From: JBDHWI01 sp964590135
GTDB taxonomy: Bacteria > Chloroflexota > Anaerolineae > J036 > Brachytrichaceae
Length of the DNA stretch: 64,000 nucleotides
Assembly: GCA_964590135.1 (NCBI GenBank)
Contig: CAZPVX010000023.1
Coordinates: forward strand, 6,513-70,512
Direction: 5' to 3'
Under the pieces are notes generated by a model that searched no databases, had not been told where the DNA came from, and was given only the letters and a program-made list of their open reading frames with translations. Position numbers and translations under genes: made by a program. Shown here in pieces: positions 1 to 11,490 of the stretch (its first letter is position 1; every line of letters begins with the position of its first letter).

Positions 1-2
1 CG

Positions 3-191
3 TTCGTGGGGCTGGGTCCGCTGCGCGCCGGCATCACCTTTCCCGACGGCAATGGCGACGGCCCCTTCGACGGGAGCGGCAACGTGATCGCGCTGCCCAG
101 CACCGGCGTCTACATCATCTACATCGGCCAGAACACCATGGCCGGCGAACCATGGCGTGGCGGCTTCACCCTCAGCGTGCTGATTCGCTGA
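3..191 (+). CDS. C-terminal fragment of an unidentified protein
   Basis: The reading frame is open from the window edge and ends at TGA 189-191, leaving about 62 residues of the C-terminus; the start lies outside the window. The residues are rich in Gly, Pro and Asp and end in alternating hydrophobic beta-strand-like text (STGVYIIYIGQN, then GGFTLSVLIR). This looks like the last strands of a secreted beta-sandwich domain, but I do not recognise the family. xthA follows 92 nt downstream on the same strand. Confidence 0.5.
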   Translation, partial: FVGLGPLRAGITFPDGNGDGPFDGSGNVIALPSTGVYIIYIGQNTMAGEPWRGGFTLSVLIR

Positions 192-271
192 GATTTGAGA
201 ACTTTTGAGAATTGGAGATTGCAATTGGCGCGCCAAATCTCCAACTCTCGTCTCTCCAACCACTCTTCCCC

Positions 272-277
272 TACAAT
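272..277 (+). promoter_or_regulatory. -10 hexamer TACAAT of xthA, leaderless spacing
   Basis: TACAAT is followed by exactly 6 nt and then the xthA ATG at 284. No Shine-Dalgarno sequence lies between them, so a transcript starting at the usual distance would begin at or next to the start codon. No convincing -35 is visible. The same spacing occurs at 51616 and at 63258 (minus strand). Confidence 0.5.
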
Positions 278-283
278 CGCGCC

Positions 284-1066
284 ATGTCAACATTGAAGTT
301 ACTGTCGTGGAACGTGAACGGCATTCGCGCCGCCGAGAAGAAGGGCTTCCTCGATTGGCTGCGCGCGAGCGATGCCGACATCATCGCGGTGCAGGAGACG
401 AAGGCCAGCCCGGATCAGCTTTCGGCGGAATTGCTGGCGCCGGCGGGTTACACCGCGCACTGGGCCAGCGCCGAGAAAAAAGGCTACAGTGGCGTCGCCA
501 CCTACGTCAGGCGCGAATCACTCATCGCGCAGAACGTCGTCACTGGCCTTAACGATGCGCGCTTCGATCACGAAGGCCGCGTGCTGATCCATGAGTTTGA
601 TCCATTCGTGTTCTTCAACATCTACTTCCCCAACGGCGGGCGCGGGCCGGAGTGGGTGCAGCACAAGCTCAGGTTCTACGCGCGCTTTCTGGAGGTGGCG
701 CAGGGGTATATGCGCGCCGGCCGCCCCGTCATTGTTACCGGCGACGTCAACACCGCCTTTGCCGAGATCGACCTGGCGCGGCCGAAGGAGAACGTGAAGA
801 AGAGCGGCTTCATGCCGGAAGAGCGCGCCGCGATGGGCGCATTCTTCGACGCCGGCCTCGTCGACACCTACCGCATGCTCAATCCAGATAGCCAGAAATA
901 CACCTGGTGGGATCAGGTCACGCGCTCGCGCGAGCGCAACGTCGGCTGGCGCATCGACTACTTCCTCATTTCACAAGACCTGAAAGATCGCGTCGCCGCC
1001 GCAGAGATTCACGATGATGTGATGGGCAGCGACCATTGCCCGATCAGCTTGACATTGACATTGTGA
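284..1066 (+). CDS. xthA: Exodeoxyribonuclease III / AP endonuclease
   Basis: A 260-residue protein of the exonuclease III family (endonuclease/exonuclease/phosphatase fold), which cuts DNA 5' of abasic sites in base excision repair. Family motifs appear in order: LLSWNVNGIRA near residue 6, VQETK with the metal-binding Glu38, GDVN with Asp154 and Asn156, WRIDYFL near 222, and the terminal GSDHCP with Asp250 and His251. Length is normal for XthA. The frame is open further upstream, but ATG 284 begins the conserved N-terminus and sits 6 nt after a TACAAT box, so I chose it. It is transcribed convergently to dnaK, with a shared terminator region between them. Confidence 0.93.
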   Translation: MSTLKLLSWNVNGIRAAEKKGFLDWLRASDADIIAVQETKASPDQLSAELLAPAGYTAHWASAEKKGYSGVATYVRRESLIAQNVVTGLNDARFDHEGRVLIHEFDPFVFFNIYFPNGGRGPEWVQHKLRFYARFLEVAQGYMRAGRPVIVTGDVNTAFAEIDLARPKENVKKSGFMPEERAAMGAFFDAGLVDTYRMLNPDSQKYTWWDQVTRSRERNVGWRIDYFLISQDLKDRVAAAEIHDDVMGSDHCPISLTLTL

Positions 1067-1203
1067 GCGCCAATTCCACCGCTTCGTCCAGCCCTTCACG
1101 CGGCTGTCGAGCGCGGAGTTGGCGAGATACAGCACCAGCACTTGTTGTCGTTGTGTGGTCATTGGTGGCGGAGTGTAGCGGTGGATGGTGGGTTGGCAAA
1201 CAA

Positions 1204-1236
1204 AAATCCCCGACTTCTACGAAGTCGGGGATTTGC
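1204..1236 (-). terminator. Intrinsic terminator of dnaK
   Basis: A perfect 14-bp stem (1204-1217 with 1221-1234) has a 3-nt loop. On the minus strand it is followed by a T-run, directly after the dnaK stop codon. The core stem word CCCGACTTC/GAAGTCGGG recurs in the terminator at 52935. Confidence 0.85.
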
Positions 1237-1244
1237 CCAACGAA

Positions 1245-3137
<1,893 letters not shown>

Positions 3138-3207
3138 CGCTTGCTCCTCCATTCCATGCTTTTGATCGCAGCGTCGCAGCCATGGGCCGCGCGTTGATTT
3201 CTGATTA

Positions 3208-3230
3208 CGTGGAAGATGCTACGTTCCACG
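3208..3230. promoter_or_regulatory. Inverted repeat CGTGGAA-N9-TTCCACG upstream of dnaK
   Basis: Two perfect 7-bp arms are separated by 9 nt, 71 nt before the dnaK start. The 9-nt spacer matches the geometry of the CIRCE operator, but the arm sequence is unrelated to TTAGCACTC. It may be a binding site for a stress regulator acting on dnaK; this is inference from position and symmetry. Confidence 0.4.
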
Positions 3231-3288
3231 CGTTAGAGATATAACGATGCCGTACTAGCATTGCGTTAGTGGCTCGCTCATCCCTGAT

Positions 3289-3317
3289 TTGGCAAATCAC
3301 TGCCGCGCCCATAGAAT
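3289..3317 (+). promoter_or_regulatory. Sigma-70 promoter of sugar ABC operon
   Basis: TTGGCA (3289-3294), a 17-nt spacer and TAGAAT (3312-3317) make a near-consensus sigma-70 promoter reading into the permease genes. The predicted start point is near 3324. Confidence 0.7.
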
Positions 3318-3382
3318 GGTGCGCACATCACCACAGGTGATTGGAAGAAACCCAGGGTATATCCGTCATACGAGCACATCCC

Positions 3383-4276
3383 ATGATGAAAGTGCTGCGC
3401 CGTGAATGGCGCGAATGGCTCACCTTTATTGTGCTGGCAGGCCCAAACCTGCTGCTTTTCGTGCTTTTCACCTACTACCCGCTCATCCGCAACTTCCTGT
3501 TGTCCTTTCAGGACTTCAACATCTTCACCAATTCGGGTGAGTGGATCGGCCTGACCAACTACCAGACAATCGCCTCTGACTCACAGACGGCGAAGATTCT
3601 GATGAACACCTTCGTGTTCACGACTGCCGTGGTGGTGCTGGTGCTGACGATGGGGCTGCTGACGGCCGTGCTGCTGAACCAGAAGCTGCGTTTTCGCAAT
3701 GGCGTGCGCAGCCTGCTGTTCTCGCCCACCGTGCTGGCCGGCACTGCTGTGGCCATCGTGTGGATCTACATCTTCGACCCGCGCTATGGCCTGATTTACC
3801 AGATACTGAGGCCGTTTGGCATCGCCTCTCCGCGCTGGTTGACAGACCCGCAGTGGGCGATGCTGGCGATCATCATCGTGTATGTCTGGAAGGTGCTCGG
3901 CTACGCGACGGTGATCTATATCGCCGGTCTGCAGGCCATCCCCAACGATCTGTATGAGGCCGCCCGAGTGGATGGCGCGAACGCCTGGCAGCGCTTTCGC
4001 CATGTCACCATCCCCGGCTTGTCGCCGGTCACCTTCTTCCTGCTCGTCACCACCATCCTGAACTCGTTTCAAGCCTTCGATATCATCCGCGTGATGACGC
4101 GCGGCGGCCCATCCAACGCCACGAATGTGCTGATTTACTTTCTGTACGAGTTGGGCTTTACCGAGATCTCGAACATTGGGCGGGCCTCGGTGGTGGCGAT
4201 GATCCTGTTTGTCATCATGTTTTTCGTCACGCTTCTCCAGTTGCGCTATCTGGAGCGCCGTGTCAGCTACGCTTGA
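3383..4276 (+). CDS. Sugar ABC transporter permease (MalF/UgpA type)
   Basis: Integral membrane permease of the carbohydrate-uptake ABC family (binding-protein-dependent transport, MalF/UgpA branch), about 297 residues with six predicted membrane helices. The first helix contains FIVLAGPNLLLFVLFTYYP. The EAA loop that contacts the ATPase is visible as EAARVDGANAWQRFRHVTIPG. The start is uncertain: ATG 3383 or 3386 gives the family's usual short N-terminus, while TTG 3341 would add 14 residues. It is followed after 2 nt by the MalG-type permease and then the binding protein. Their order (permeases before the binding protein) is less usual. Confidence 0.9.
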   Translation: MMKVLRREWREWLTFIVLAGPNLLLFVLFTYYPLIRNFLLSFQDFNIFTNSGEWIGLTNYQTIASDSQTAKILMNTFVFTTAVVVLVLTMGLLTAVLLNQKLRFRNGVRSLLFSPTVLAGTAVAIVWIYIFDPRYGLIYQILRPFGIASPRWLTDPQWAMLAIIIVYVWKVLGYATVIYIAGLQAIPNDLYEAARVDGANAWQRFRHVTIPGLSPVTFFLLVTTILNSFQAFDIIRVMTRGGPSNATNVLIYFLYELGFTEISNIGRASVVAMILFVIMFFVTLLQLRYLERRVSYA

Positions 4277-4278
4277 TC

Positions 4279-5205
4279 ATGATCTTGAACCTGAATGCCC
4301 GCACCATCGTGTCCAAGGCGCTTGGCTACGCCGGCATGGCCTTGCTCGTGCTGTTGATCGGCCTGCCAATTGCATGGTTGGTCACTGGCTCGTTCAAGAC
4401 CAACCCTGAGATTCTGACGATCACACCAAAGTTGCTGCCAGAGCGCATTCACTTCGGCAACTTCGTGGAAGCCTGGCAGAGCGCGCCGTTCGGGCGCTAC
4501 TACGTCAACAGCATCTGGACGACGCTGTTGGGCGCCGGCGCCGAAGTGATTCTCGCGGTGACGACGGCCTATGCGCTGGTGTTTGTGCGCTTTCCATTCC
4601 GCAATGCGGTGTTCGTGCTGCTGCTGGTGGCTTTGATGGTGCCAGAGCAAGTCGTCATCGTGCCCAACTATCTAACGCTGGCCGCCTGGCACCCAAGCGG
4701 CCCCATCCAAAGCGTGTTGCTCACGCTGACGGAATGGCCGGCGCGCATCACCGGCGGAGTCTGGCCGCCCCGTTCGCTGGTCAACACCTACGCCGGCATC
4801 TTCCTGCCCGGCGCCAGCATCGCCCTCGGCACATTCCTGCTGCGTCAATACTTCCGCACCATCCCGCTGGATTTGACCGACGCAGCCCGGGTGGACGGAG
4901 CCGGACATTTCCGCACCATGCTGAGCATCATCGTGCCGGTGGCCATGCCGGCCGTGGCGACGACGGCGCTGCTGTCATTCACCGCCAAGTGGAACGAATA
5001 TCTGTGGCCGCTCATCATCACCTCGACCGACTCGATGCGCACGCTCACCACGGGCATCTCGCGATTGCAGGACGCCGAGGGCAATGCGCAATTCGGCGTG
5101 TTGATGGCCGGCGCGCTATTCGTCGTCATCCCCGTCGTCATCGTGTTTCTGTTTGCGCAACGCTTTGTGGTGGAGGGCATCGCCGCCGGCGCTGTCAAAG
5201 GTTAG
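4279..5205 (+). CDS. Sugar ABC transporter permease (MalG/UgpE type)
   Basis: Second membrane subunit of the carbohydrate importer, 308 residues, MalG/UgpE branch, starting 2 nt after the stop of the first permease. The EAA loop reads DAARVDGAGHFRTMLSIIVP. It is about 25 residues longer than typical MalG because of a periplasmic-loop segment around LTEWPARITGGVWPP near residues 155-170. With its partner it should form the translocation pore. No ATPase gene is linked, so a shared MsmX/UgpC-like ATPase encoded elsewhere is probably used. Confidence 0.9.
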   Translation: MILNLNARTIVSKALGYAGMALLVLLIGLPIAWLVTGSFKTNPEILTITPKLLPERIHFGNFVEAWQSAPFGRYYVNSIWTTLLGAGAEVILAVTTAYALVFVRFPFRNAVFVLLLVALMVPEQVVIVPNYLTLAAWHPSGPIQSVLLTLTEWPARITGGVWPPRSLVNTYAGIFLPGASIALGTFLLRQYFRTIPLDLTDAARVDGAGHFRTMLSIIVPVAMPAVATTALLSFTAKWNEYLWPLIITSTDSMRTLTTGISRLQDAEGNAQFGVLMAGALFVVIPVVIVFLFAQRFVVEGIAAGAVKG

Positions 5206-5278
5206 TTTGCATTTGCAATGCCATCGGTGAGCCACCGTTCAACCCAGGTGATTACAGATTGGTTCACATTTAGTTGAA

Positions 5279-5300
5279 GCGCCTCCAAAATGGATGCGCC
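5279..5300. promoter_or_regulatory. Imperfect palindrome upstream of sugar-binding protein
   Basis: GCGCCTCC and GGATGCGC arms (one mismatched pair) lie around AAAAT between the MalG-type gene and the binding-protein start. It could be a repressor site or an mRNA hairpin that sets the higher expression of the binding protein. Evidence is symmetry only. Confidence 0.3.
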
Positions 5301-5324
5301 AAAAAGAACAAGGAGAGTTGAGAC

Positions 5325-6743
5325 ATGTCCAAGAAGCTACTGAACAAGACGATTTCACGCCGGCATCTTCTGAAAGGTCTGGGCTATGGCGCGGGTGCGG
5401 TTGCGCTGGCCGCCTGCGCTGCCCCAGCTGCCCCTGCTGCGCCGGCTGCCACAGAGGCGCCGGCTGCCCCTGCTGCCGCTACAGAAGCGCCAGCCGCCAC
5501 AGAAGCGCCAGTGGCAGCCCCTTCAGGTGACGGCGCCGTCAAGCTCACCTACTGGGGCTTCAGCGGCGGCAACCTGGAGAAGCGTGAGAAGGAGTTGATC
5601 GACAAATTCAACACGATGCAATCAGAGGTATTCGTAGACGACCAGGTGCAGGGCAACTACGAAGAGACCGCCAACAAGCTCACCGCCGCGTTGGCCGCCA
5701 ACAGCGCGCCTGACTTCTCGCTACTTTCCGATGTGTGGTGGTTCAAGTTCATGCGAGCCAAGGCGCTGCTGCCGCTGAACGATCTGATCGCCGGCGAAAA
5801 GGGCATCGACCCAGCCGATTTCGTGCCAAGCCTGTGGAACGAAGGGGTGCGCAAGGACGTGCAGTACTGGATTCCGTTTGCCCGCTCCACGCCGTTGTTC
5901 TACTACAACAAAGACATGCTGAAGGAAATCGGTGTCGACAAAGCGCCGGAGACCTGGCAAGAGATCGTGGAAATCGCGCCCAAACTCACCAAGAAGGAGG
6001 GCGACGCCGTCAAGGTATCTGCCTTTGCCCACCCGGATGGGCAAAGCTACATCGCGTGGTTGTTCCAGTGCGTGGCCTGGCAGCATGGCGGCGGCTACAG
6101 TGACGCCACGCTGGAAAAGTTCATGCTCACCGAGCCCGACACCATCCGCGCCGGCCAGTTCTATGCCGACAGCGTGAACAAGGGCCAGTGGGCCGTCATG
6201 TCCAAGGCAGTAGACAACGACTTCAAGGCCGGCCTCACCGCCATGGCGCTCATGTCCACTGGGTCGCTCGGCGGCGTGCTGGCTGACGCCAAGTTCGAAG
6301 TGGGCACCGCCTTCCTGCCCATGGAAAAGCAGTTTGGCTGCTGCACCGGCGGCTCCGGCCTGGCCATCCCGGCCACAACCGCCAACGACAAGGCGCAGGC
6401 GGTGATGAAGTACATCGCGTACGCCACCGGCAACGACGGCGGCGCGTTCTGGGCGCAGAATTCCGGCTACATGCCGGTGCGCCTGAGCACAGCCCAGACG
6501 GAAAGCTACAAGGCATTCTTCGCCGAGAAGCCACAATTCCAGACGGCGGTGGAGCAACTGCCCAAGACCAAGGCCCAGGATGCTGCGCGCGTGTTCATCC
6601 CTGGCGGTGACATCATCATCGGCAAGGGTCTGGAGCGCATCCTCGTCGGCAAGGAGGACGTGGCCACGGTGTTCGCTGAGGTGCAGGCCACGCTGGAGAA
6701 GGAAGGCGAGCCGGTGAAGAAGGACATCGCCGCGCTCGGCTAA
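5325..6743 (+). CDS. Sugar-binding lipoprotein of ABC transporter
   Basis: Extracellular solute-binding protein family 1 (UgpB/MalE-like), 472 residues. The N-terminus has a twin-Arg-like segment (RRHLLKGLGYGAG) and a lipobox VALAAC with Cys near residue 28, followed by an Ala/Pro/Thr/Glu-rich linker to about residue 65. The ligand domain begins KLTYWGFSGGNLEKREKELI. It is probably exported folded and anchored as a lipoprotein. A good AGGAGAG Shine-Dalgarno precedes ATG 5325. It completes the three-gene importer; the nearby glycosidase and sugar kinases suggest a galactoside or amino-sugar substrate, but the sequence does not settle it. Confidence 0.92.
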   Translation: MSKKLLNKTISRRHLLKGLGYGAGAVALAACAAPAAPAAPAATEAPAAPAAATEAPAATEAPVAAPSGDGAVKLTYWGFSGGNLEKREKELIDKFNTMQSEVFVDDQVQGNYEETANKLTAALAANSAPDFSLLSDVWWFKFMRAKALLPLNDLIAGEKGIDPADFVPSLWNEGVRKDVQYWIPFARSTPLFYYNKDMLKEIGVDKAPETWQEIVEIAPKLTKKEGDAVKVSAFAHPDGQSYIAWLFQCVAWQHGGGYSDATLEKFMLTEPDTIRAGQFYADSVNKGQWAVMSKAVDNDFKAGLTAMALMSTGSLGGVLADAKFEVGTAFLPMEKQFGCCTGGSGLAIPATTANDKAQAVMKYIAYATGNDGGAFWAQNSGYMPVRLSTAQTESYKAFFAEKPQFQTAVEQLPKTKAQDAARVFIPGGDIIIGKGLERILVGKEDVATVFAEVQATLEKEGEPVKKDIAALG

Positions 6744-6778
6744 ATCTCACTCTGCAATTCGCCCTGGCAGACAGATTC

Positions 6779-6819
6779 AAACTTCCTCCCCGCGCAATGA
6801 CGCGGGGAGGAAGTTTTTT
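6779..6819. terminator. Bidirectional terminator between sugar and amino-acid ABC operons
   Basis: A 16-bp perfect stem (6779-6794 with 6801-6816), 6-nt loop and T-run lie between the convergent ends of the binding-protein gene and the amino-acid ABC ATPase. Confidence 0.85.
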
Positions 6820-6822
6820 GCC

Positions 6823-7584
<762 letters not shown>

Positions 7585-7603
7585 GAGTTTCACGTATCGC
7601 CTG

Positions 7604-8815
7604 TCACCTTGCCGTGTTCAACCTTACTTCCAGACGCTGACTGAAGGCCGACATCAAATAGCAGAACACGCCATATACCAGCGCCACAAACACATACACT
7701 TCGGCCTGCAAGCCCAGAAAATCCGGCTGCGCCAGCACAGTCTTGGCAATGCCCATCAGGTCGAGCAGGCCGACGATGACCACCAGCGATGTGTCCTTGA
7801 ACAGGGCAATGAACTGACCGACCAGGATCGGGATGACGGCCTTGAGCGCCTGCGGCAGAATGATGAGCAGCATCATCTTCCATGTATTCAAGCCAAGCGC
7901 CCTGGCTGCTTCGTATTGCCCGCGCGGGATGGATTGCAGGCCGCCGCGCACATTCTCGGCCAGATAGGCCGCGCTGAAGATGACGATGCCGGCCATCGCG
8001 CGCACCACGCGATCGATCGTCACACCGGGCAGGAAAAGCGGCAGCATGAGCTGCGCCATGAACAGCACGCTGATGAACGGCACGCCGCGGATGACCTCGA
8101 TGACGATCACGCACAGTGTGTTGACGATGGGCAGCGACGACCGCCGGCCAAGCGCCAACAGCACGCCGAGCGGAAATGAAAACACGATGCCAACCACCGT
8201 CAACAACAGCGTGAGCAGCAAGCCACCCCACAGATTGGTCGAGACCTGTGGCAGCAGGCTCCCTTCGCCGCCGAAACCGCTGATCAGCACGATGATGATG
8301 GGGAAATACAGCGCCCATGCGATCAGGCTGATGCGGTGCAACAACTCGCCACGCCAGCGGCTGAGGGCATAGCCAATCAACCCTGCAAGGCCGGCGATCA
8401 ACAAGGCCATGCGCGCCGTTTCATCCGTTGTGATGAGCGCCAGGATGAATGGCAGCCCACCGAAGGCAATCGCACCTGCGCGCTGACTGCGCCCCCAGAT
8501 GCCCCACGACAGACCAATCAACAACGCCAGCAAAACCACACACGCCCAAACGCGCCACACAGCGCCGGCCGGGTATTGCCCAATCATGAACAGCCGGAAG
8601 TTCGTGGTGATGACTTCCCAACGCGCCGCGGTGAAGATCCATTCGACCGTGCCGCGCACGAACAGCACTGCAATGATCACCAGCACGATGGTGAGCAGCG
8701 TGTTGTACCAACTGCTGAACAGGTTCTTCCGCAGCCAGCCCAGCACGGAATAGCGCTCCGTTGGCGGTGGCAACACATTGGCCGGCTTGGGCAGAGTCGG
8801 TGTCGTTATGCGCAT
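7604..8815 (-). CDS. aapM: General amino-acid ABC permease (AapM type)
   Basis: A 403-residue permease of the His/Glu/Gln/Arg/opine family, AapM branch. These are longer than HisM-type permeases because of extra N-terminal helices, seen here as the hydrophobic stretches near residues 35-55, 85-110 and 120-150. The conserved EAA loop EAARALGLNTWKMMLLIILP lies near residue 315. It forms the membrane channel with the upstream AapQ-like subunit, whose stop is 3 nt before this start. No amino-acid specificity can be read; Aap systems are broad. Confidence 0.93.
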   Translation of the reverse strand: MRITTPTLPKPANVLPPPTERYSVLGWLRKNLFSSWYNTLLTIVLVIIAVLFVRGTVEWIFTAARWEVITTNFRLFMIGQYPAGAVWRVWACVVLLALLIGLSWGIWGRSQRAGAIAFGGLPFILALITTDETARMALLIAGLAGLIGYALSRWRGELLHRISLIAWALYFPIIIVLISGFGGEGSLLPQVSTNLWGGLLLTLLLTVVGIVFSFPLGVLLALGRRSSLPIVNTLCVIVIEVIRGVPFISVLFMAQLMLPLFLPGVTIDRVVRAMAGIVIFSAAYLAENVRGGLQSIPRGQYEAARALGLNTWKMMLLIILPQALKAVIPILVGQFIALFKDTSLVVIVGLLDLMGIAKTVLAQPDFLGLQAEVYVFVALVYGVFCYLMSAFSQRLEVRLNTAR

Positions 8816-8818
8816 CGC

Positions 8819-10018
8819 TTATCGCTCCACCAAACGCACGCGGCGGTTGTACAGGTTCATCGCCAGTGAAGTGAACAGGCTGATCAAGAGATAAATCGCC
8901 ATGATGATGGCGATCATCTCCACCGCGCGGCCAGTCTGGTTGATGATGGTGCCGGCGATGGCGAAGAGGTCGGGATAGCCGATGGCCACCGCCAGCGTCG
9001 AATTTTTGACCAGATTGAGATACTGGCTGGTGAGAGGCGGGATGATCACCCGCAACGCCTGCGGGAAAACCACCAAACGCAGTGTGCGTGATGCATTCAG
9101 CCCCAACGCGCGCGAAGCCTCAATCTGCCCTTTCGGCACAGCCTGGATGCCGGCCCGCACGATCTCACCGATGAACGCGGCGGTATAAATCACCAGGCCG
9201 ATCAAGAGCGCGAGAAATTCCGGCGTGAACACGCGCCCGCCCCGAAAGTTGAAACCGGCAATCTCCGGCAGCGATAGTGTGAGCGGTGGCTGTGGCAGAA
9301 AGAACCAGCCGGCAAGGGTGATGCCCAAAAACGTCAGCAAGCTGGGCAAGACGACCGGTTTCGGGCGTCCGCTGCGCCCCTGCCACAAGCGCATGCCCAG
9401 AGCGACCAGAATAGCCAGGCCGAGCGCAGCGATGAGGAGGTAGGCAAAGGCCGGCCATGTCTCGGTCGGCTCGCCCCACGGCAGCGCCACGCCGCGGTTG
9501 CTCAGAAACGCCGGCCCAATCACGACTGCCTGTCGCGCGCGCGGCAGTTTGAGGAAGAAGGCCGTGTAGAGAAGAACCAGCAACACCAGCAGCGGCACGT
9601 TGCGCATCAATTCGACATACAACCATGCCATGCGATTGACCAGCCAGTTGCTCGACAGGCGCGCGACACCGACGACAATGCCGAGCAAGGTGGCAAAAAC
9701 GATGCCCAGCGCGCACACCAGCAGCGTGTTGAGCAGACCGACCAAGAGCGCACGCGCGAACGTGTCGGTGTTGGCGTATTTGATCAGCGCTTCGCCGATG
9801 TCGAAACCTGCGCCATTGCCGAGGAAGTCGAAGCCCAGCGCGATGCCCTGCTGCTGCAGCGAGCCGAGCATGTTCTGCACGGCCGTCACAAGCAGCCAGA
9901 TCACCAACCCCAAAAAGACCAATTGCGCCGCGAGTTGGATGAAGCGCTCATCGCGCCAGAAGGCGCGATTTGATCGGGCTGATGGTGAGGTTGGAGGCGG
10001 GAGAGGTGCGTTCGCCAT
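8819..10018 (-). CDS. aapQ: General amino-acid ABC permease (AapQ type)
   Basis: A 399-residue permease partner of AapM. Membrane helices begin at about residue 24 (LAAQLVFLGLVIWLLV), and the EAA loop EASRALGLNASRTLRLVVFP lies near residue 300. An upstream frame extension to 10159 runs through the terminator hairpin and the 3' end of aapJ, so ATG 10018 (MANAPLPPP) is preferred. A strong hairpin at 10028-10064 separates it from the upstream binding-protein gene, which should lower permease expression relative to the binding protein. Confidence 0.93.
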   Translation of the reverse strand: MANAPLPPPTSPSARSNRAFWRDERFIQLAAQLVFLGLVIWLLVTAVQNMLGSLQQQGIALGFDFLGNGAGFDIGEALIKYANTDTFARALLVGLLNTLLVCALGIVFATLLGIVVGVARLSSNWLVNRMAWLYVELMRNVPLLVLLVLLYTAFFLKLPRARQAVVIGPAFLSNRGVALPWGEPTETWPAFAYLLIAALGLAILVALGMRLWQGRSGRPKPVVLPSLLTFLGITLAGWFFLPQPPLTLSLPEIAGFNFRGGRVFTPEFLALLIGLVIYTAAFIGEIVRAGIQAVPKGQIEASRALGLNASRTLRLVVFPQALRVIIPPLTSQYLNLVKNSTLAVAIGYPDLFAIAGTIINQTGRAVEMIAIIMAIYLLISLFTSLAMNLYNRRVRLVER

Positions 10019-10027
10019 CGCCAACGA

Positions 10028-10064
10028 AAAGGAGTCGGACTCTTTCGATAAGTCCGACTCCTTT
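10028..10064 (-). terminator. Attenuating hairpin between aapJ and aapQ
   Basis: A 14-bp stem (10028-10041 with 10051-10064) has a 9-nt loop and a short T-run on the minus strand. It sits inside the operon between the binding protein and its permeases, the usual place for partial termination that makes more binding protein than permease. Confidence 0.75.
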
Positions 10065-10073
10065 GTGATCTGT

Positions 10074-11270
10074 TTATCGGAACGGCGGGGCGTAGATGAT
10101 GCCGCCGTTGGTGTAGAGATTGTTGATGCCGCGCGGGATGGCTGTCTTGGTCGTCTCACCCAGGTTGCGATCGTAGATCTCGCCGTAGTTTCCCACAGCC
10201 TTGATCACGTTGGCCGCCCAGTCCTTGCTCAGACCGAGCTTCGCGCCGAGGTCCACCTTCTCGTCGGTGCCGAGCAGACGCTTCACTTCGGGGCGGGCGT
10301 CATTGGCGATCATGTCACCCACGTTCTGCGACGTGATGCCATATTCCTCAGCGGCCATCGTCGCGAACACCGTCCACTGTACGATGTCGAACCACTGGTC
10401 GTCACCCTGGCGCACCATCGGGCCGAGCGGCTCCTTCGACATCGTCACATCGAGGATGACGTGGTCGTCGGGTGTGGGCAGCACCGAGCGGCGCGACACC
10501 AGGCCGGACTTGTCGGTCGTCACAGCATCGCAGCGCTCCTCAGCGTAGGCTGCAAACGTGCCGTTGGCGTCCTCGAATACCGCCGGCGTGTATGTCAGCT
10601 TGCGCGCGGCCATCTGGTCAGCCAGGTTCAACTCAGTCGTGGTGCCTTTTTGCACGCAGATCGTCGCGCCATTCAGGTCCTCGAGCTTGGTGATGTTCGA
10701 TGCCTTTGGCACCATCATGCCCTGGCCGTCATAGAACGTGGTGGCCACAAAGTTGCCGCCGTTGTCAGTATCGCGGGTCAACGTCCAGGTGGTGTTGCGC
10801 AACAGCGCATCAATCTCACCGCTCTGCAAGGCCGCGAAACGCTGCTCGGCAGTGACCGGGCGGTATTCGATCTTGCTTACGTCATTGAAGATGGCTGCAG
10901 CCAGCGCCTTGCAGAAGTCGATGTCGAAGCCGGTATATGCGCCCGACGGATCTACAAAGCCAAAGCCCGGCACCTGAGCGTTCACGCCGCAGATGAGCTT
11001 GCCGCGATTCTTGATCGTCTTCAGTGTCTCGCCAAAGCCTGCCGGCGCGGCGGGTGCGGCCGGCGCAGCAGCGACGGGTGTAGCAGTGGCCTCAGCCGGC
11101 GCGGCGGCCGGCGCGGCGGCCGTAACCTCAACGATGCGCGTGACCTCGACTTCGCGGGTCACTTCAACCGGCTGGGCGGGTTGTGCCGCCGGCTGCGCAG
11201 CTGGCTGGGCGCAGGCTGCCAACAGCAGCGGGATGGCTAGGATCCATTTTGCAGTGCGTGTGATTCTCAC
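10074..11270 (-). CDS. aapJ: Amino-acid-binding lipoprotein (AapJ type), copy 1
   Basis: Solute-binding protein family 3, about 398 residues, AapJ-like. The start is GTG 11270, preceded by GGAGG at good spacing, giving a signal peptide with lipobox LLAAC (Cys near residue 20). A linker with VEVTREVEVTRIVEVT repeats follows, then the ligand domain starting near GKLICGVNAQVPGFGF. AapJ-typical text includes VQKGTTTELNLAD and DKSGLVSRR. A second paralogous binding protein lies immediately upstream. It feeds the AapQMP transporter encoded downstream. Confidence 0.93.
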   Translation of the reverse strand: MRITRTAKWILAIPLLLAACAQPAAQPAAQPAQPVEVTREVEVTRIVEVTAAAPAAAPAEATATPVAAAPAAPAAPAGFGETLKTIKNRGKLICGVNAQVPGFGFVDPSGAYTGFDIDFCKALAAAIFNDVSKIEYRPVTAEQRFAALQSGEIDALLRNTTWTLTRDTDNGGNFVATTFYDGQGMMVPKASNITKLEDLNGATICVQKGTTTELNLADQMAARKLTYTPAVFEDANGTFAAYAEERCDAVTTDKSGLVSRRSVLPTPDDHVILDVTMSKEPLGPMVRQGDDQWFDIVQWTVFATMAAEEYGITSQNVGDMIANDARPEVKRLLGTDEKVDLGAKLGLSKDWAANVIKAVGNYGEIYDRNLGETTKTAIPRGINNLYTNGGIIYAPPFR

Positions 11271-11426
11271 TTCTTTCCTCCATTTGAATTGATGTGCATA
11301 ACGAGAGACCGTTGAAATCAACTGTGACGCGCGATTATATGAAAGAATGTGATTGATGCTCATGCCGGTGACACAGCTTGCGGCAGCGGCTGTGCCACCT
11401 GACTGAAAGCCTTGCAAAGACGATCC

Positions 11427-11451
11427 TCATCACCCGGGGTTGTTCAGGGTG
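11427..11451 (-). repeat. Hairpin between the two AapJ-like genes
   Basis: CATCACCC and GGGTGATG arms around a loop of about 10 nt lie in the 220-bp gap between the tandem binding-protein genes. It could be a weak terminator or an mRNA processing hairpin. The rest of the gap shows no gene. Confidence 0.4.
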
Positions 11452-11490
11452 ATGGCCGGCGCCCATGATCGGGCAAGCCGGCGGACCGCA

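Noticed and set aside
1067..1200. Possible remnant of a minus-strand gene (MTTQRQQVLVLYLANSALDSR...) between xthA and dnaK
   Set aside because: Too short, no Shine-Dalgarno and no family resemblance I can name; it could be a gene remnant but the evidence is insufficient.
3208..3230. Classical CIRCE/HrcA operator at dnaK
   Set aside because: The arms do not match TTAGCACTC/GAGTGCTAA; only the 9-nt spacing agrees.
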